Assembly (NCBI GenBank): GCA_002382325.1 | Contig: DGAG01000016.1 | Location: forward strand, 59,354-123,353 | Source of the DNA: Epsilonproteobacteria bacterium UBA4036 | Lineage (GTDB): Bacteria; Campylobacterota; Campylobacteria; Campylobacterales; Arcobacteraceae | Reading direction: 5' to 3' | DNA length: 64,000 nucleotides | Shown here: positions 63,311-64,000 of the stretch, one piece after another | Layout of the letters: the number at the start of each line of letters is the position of its first letter | Numbering within the stretch: position 1 is the first letter of the stretch | The notes under the pieces: generated by a model | The model's input: the letters and a program-made list of their open reading frames with translations, nothing else | What the model was told of the DNA's origin: nothing | Databases searched by the model: none | Position numbers and translations under genes: made by a program

Positions 63311-63948
63311 TGTTTAAAAAAGCATTGACTTTTTTAGAAATTATTATTGTTTTAATCTTATTGGGCATTTTTTATTCGGCATTTATTTTAAAGTTTGATA
63401 TAAAAGATAATCAATTGGACGTTGCCACTGACCGATTGATTTTGTATTTAAAACAGACACGTATTCAAGCACTCATTGATAATAAGTTTGACCCCAATGA
63501 CAACTTATGGCATAAAAAACGTTGGAGTCTTAAATTTTTACGATGCAATAAAGATGTGGGTGGACTGTATTATGCCATTTACAGTGATACGAACCAAACG
63601 GGGCAAATTGCCAAAAGTGAAACACTCAAAGATCCACTAACCAATCAATACATTTATAGCGATAACCAATGCGACTATTACGAAGACAGAAGTAAATATG
63701 TATTATTGACGAAAGAGTTTGATATTACAGATGTCAAAGTGAGTTGCAATGATACTACCTCATTGGGTCAACTCTCTTTTGGAAGTTCCGGAGAATTGTA
63801 TTCAAAACTTTCAAATGAAGCTCATAAACATTTTGAATATTTAGTAAAAAGAGCTTGTGAAATCACCTTGTATAACAGTAAAGGAGATATATCTGTTATT
63901 GTAATAGAGCCTCATACGGGATTTATTCAAAAAAAATCAAAAATTTAA
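63307..63948 (+). CDS. Type IV pilin-like/pseudopilin protein
   Basis: The 213 residues begin with a short leader, then ALTFLEIIIVLILLGIFYSAF, a class III signal with Glu at position 5 of the mature N-terminus and a hydrophobic helix, as in type IV pilins and pseudopilins. The residue before the predicted cleavage is Ala instead of the usual Gly. The C-terminal half is soluble and has Cys residues that may form a disulfide. The length fits a minor pilin. It overlaps the upstream gene by four bases. ATGATG at the start allows two start codons. Confidence 0.75.
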   Translation: MMFKKALTFLEIIIVLILLGIFYSAFILKFDIKDNQLDVATDRLILYLKQTRIQALIDNKFDPNDNLWHKKRWSLKFLRCNKDVGGLYYAIYSDTNQTGQIAKSETLKDPLTNQYIYSDNQCDYYEDRSKYVLLTKEFDITDVKVSCNDTTSLGQLSFGSSGELYSKLSNEAHKHFEYLVKRACEITLYNSKGDISVIVIEPHTGFIQKKSKI

Positions 63949-63969
63949 GCCAACATTCAGAGAAAGTTC

Positions 63970-63998
63970 TTGACAAAGTATAAAATTTTGTCTATAAT
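63970..63998 (+). promoter_or_regulatory. Perfect-match sigma-70 promoter at the window edge
   Basis: TTGACA (63970-63975), 17 bases, and TATAAT (63993-63998) match the consensus at every position and lie 21 bases after the pilin-like stop. The transcript, outside the window, may be a stable RNA or a strongly expressed gene. Confidence 0.85.
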
Positions 63999-64000
63999 TC

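Noticed and set aside
1..64000. tRNA or rRNA genes
   Set aside because: No GTTCGAATC-type T-loop with a matching cloverleaf or rRNA segment was recognised by eye; a covariance search would be needed to exclude a tRNA fully.

Overview
The window is low-GC, densely packed bacterial DNA that looks like a chromosome segment of a free-living, probably marine Campylobacterota, most likely Arcobacteraceae. The clues are a fumarate reductase operon in frdC-frdA-frdB order followed directly by two dynamin-like GTPases (the arrangement of Campylobacter jejuni Cj0408-Cj0412), a complete nuoA-N operon that includes nuoE and nuoF, a UbiD-family decarboxylase of the type used for menaquinone in this phylum, NhaA, and short intergenic spacers. 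The taxon is an inference from gene content and synteny; no rRNA or tRNA gene was seen.

Layout. 1-8.5 kb is accessory-looking. Two leftward genes with HEPN-type motifs (1-491, partial, and 6454-7497) each sit downstream of a ~145-bp near-identical promoter/hairpin block (511-655 and 7517-7661). The two blocks bracket recQ, a copper module (copZ-like chaperone, ArsR-type repressor, CopA ATPase) and a 557-bp non-coding element (5785-6341). That element consists of two diverged, inverted copies of one structured sequence. 8.5-16.8 kb holds small metabolic and transport genes: a tautomerase, a YbfB-type MFS transporter with a divergent LysR regulator, an EamA exporter, a thioesterase, two Fe(II)/2-oxoglutarate-type oxygenases, a SnoaL-like protein, an M42-like peptidase, and three very small proteins, two of which are paralogues. 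16.9-26 kb carries an L,D-transpeptidase, an acetolactate synthase-like enzyme with an aldehyde dehydrogenase, a YgjP-like metallopeptidase, a Cache-domain histidine kinase overlapped by a 28-residue membrane-protein ORF, NhaA and a second EamA exporter.

26-49 kb is the respiratory core, all leftward: the dynamin pair, frdBAC, then nuoN to nuoA with a citrate synthase gene inserted between nuoF and nuoG. Complex I feeds electrons from NADH to menaquinone, and FrdCAB couples the quinone pool to fumarate/succinate. 49-52 kb encodes an OvoA/OvoB pair predicted to make the thiol-histidine antioxidant ovothiol. 52-57.7 kb has bioA, the UbiD-type decarboxylase and a large periplasmic-sensor diguanylate cyclase. 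57.7-61.5 kb is an Fe(III) ABC importer (FbpABC type) behind Fur-box-like sequences. The end carries a glutamine amidotransferase (PabA/TrpG), a polytopic membrane protein, a pilin-like protein, and a near-consensus sigma-70 promoter pointing out of the window.

The most unusual signals are the inverted pair of structured non-coding copies at 5785-6341 with compensatory stem changes, the duplicated promoter block driving two unrelated HEPN-like genes, and a family of 7-bp-periodic intergenic repeats at three sites.
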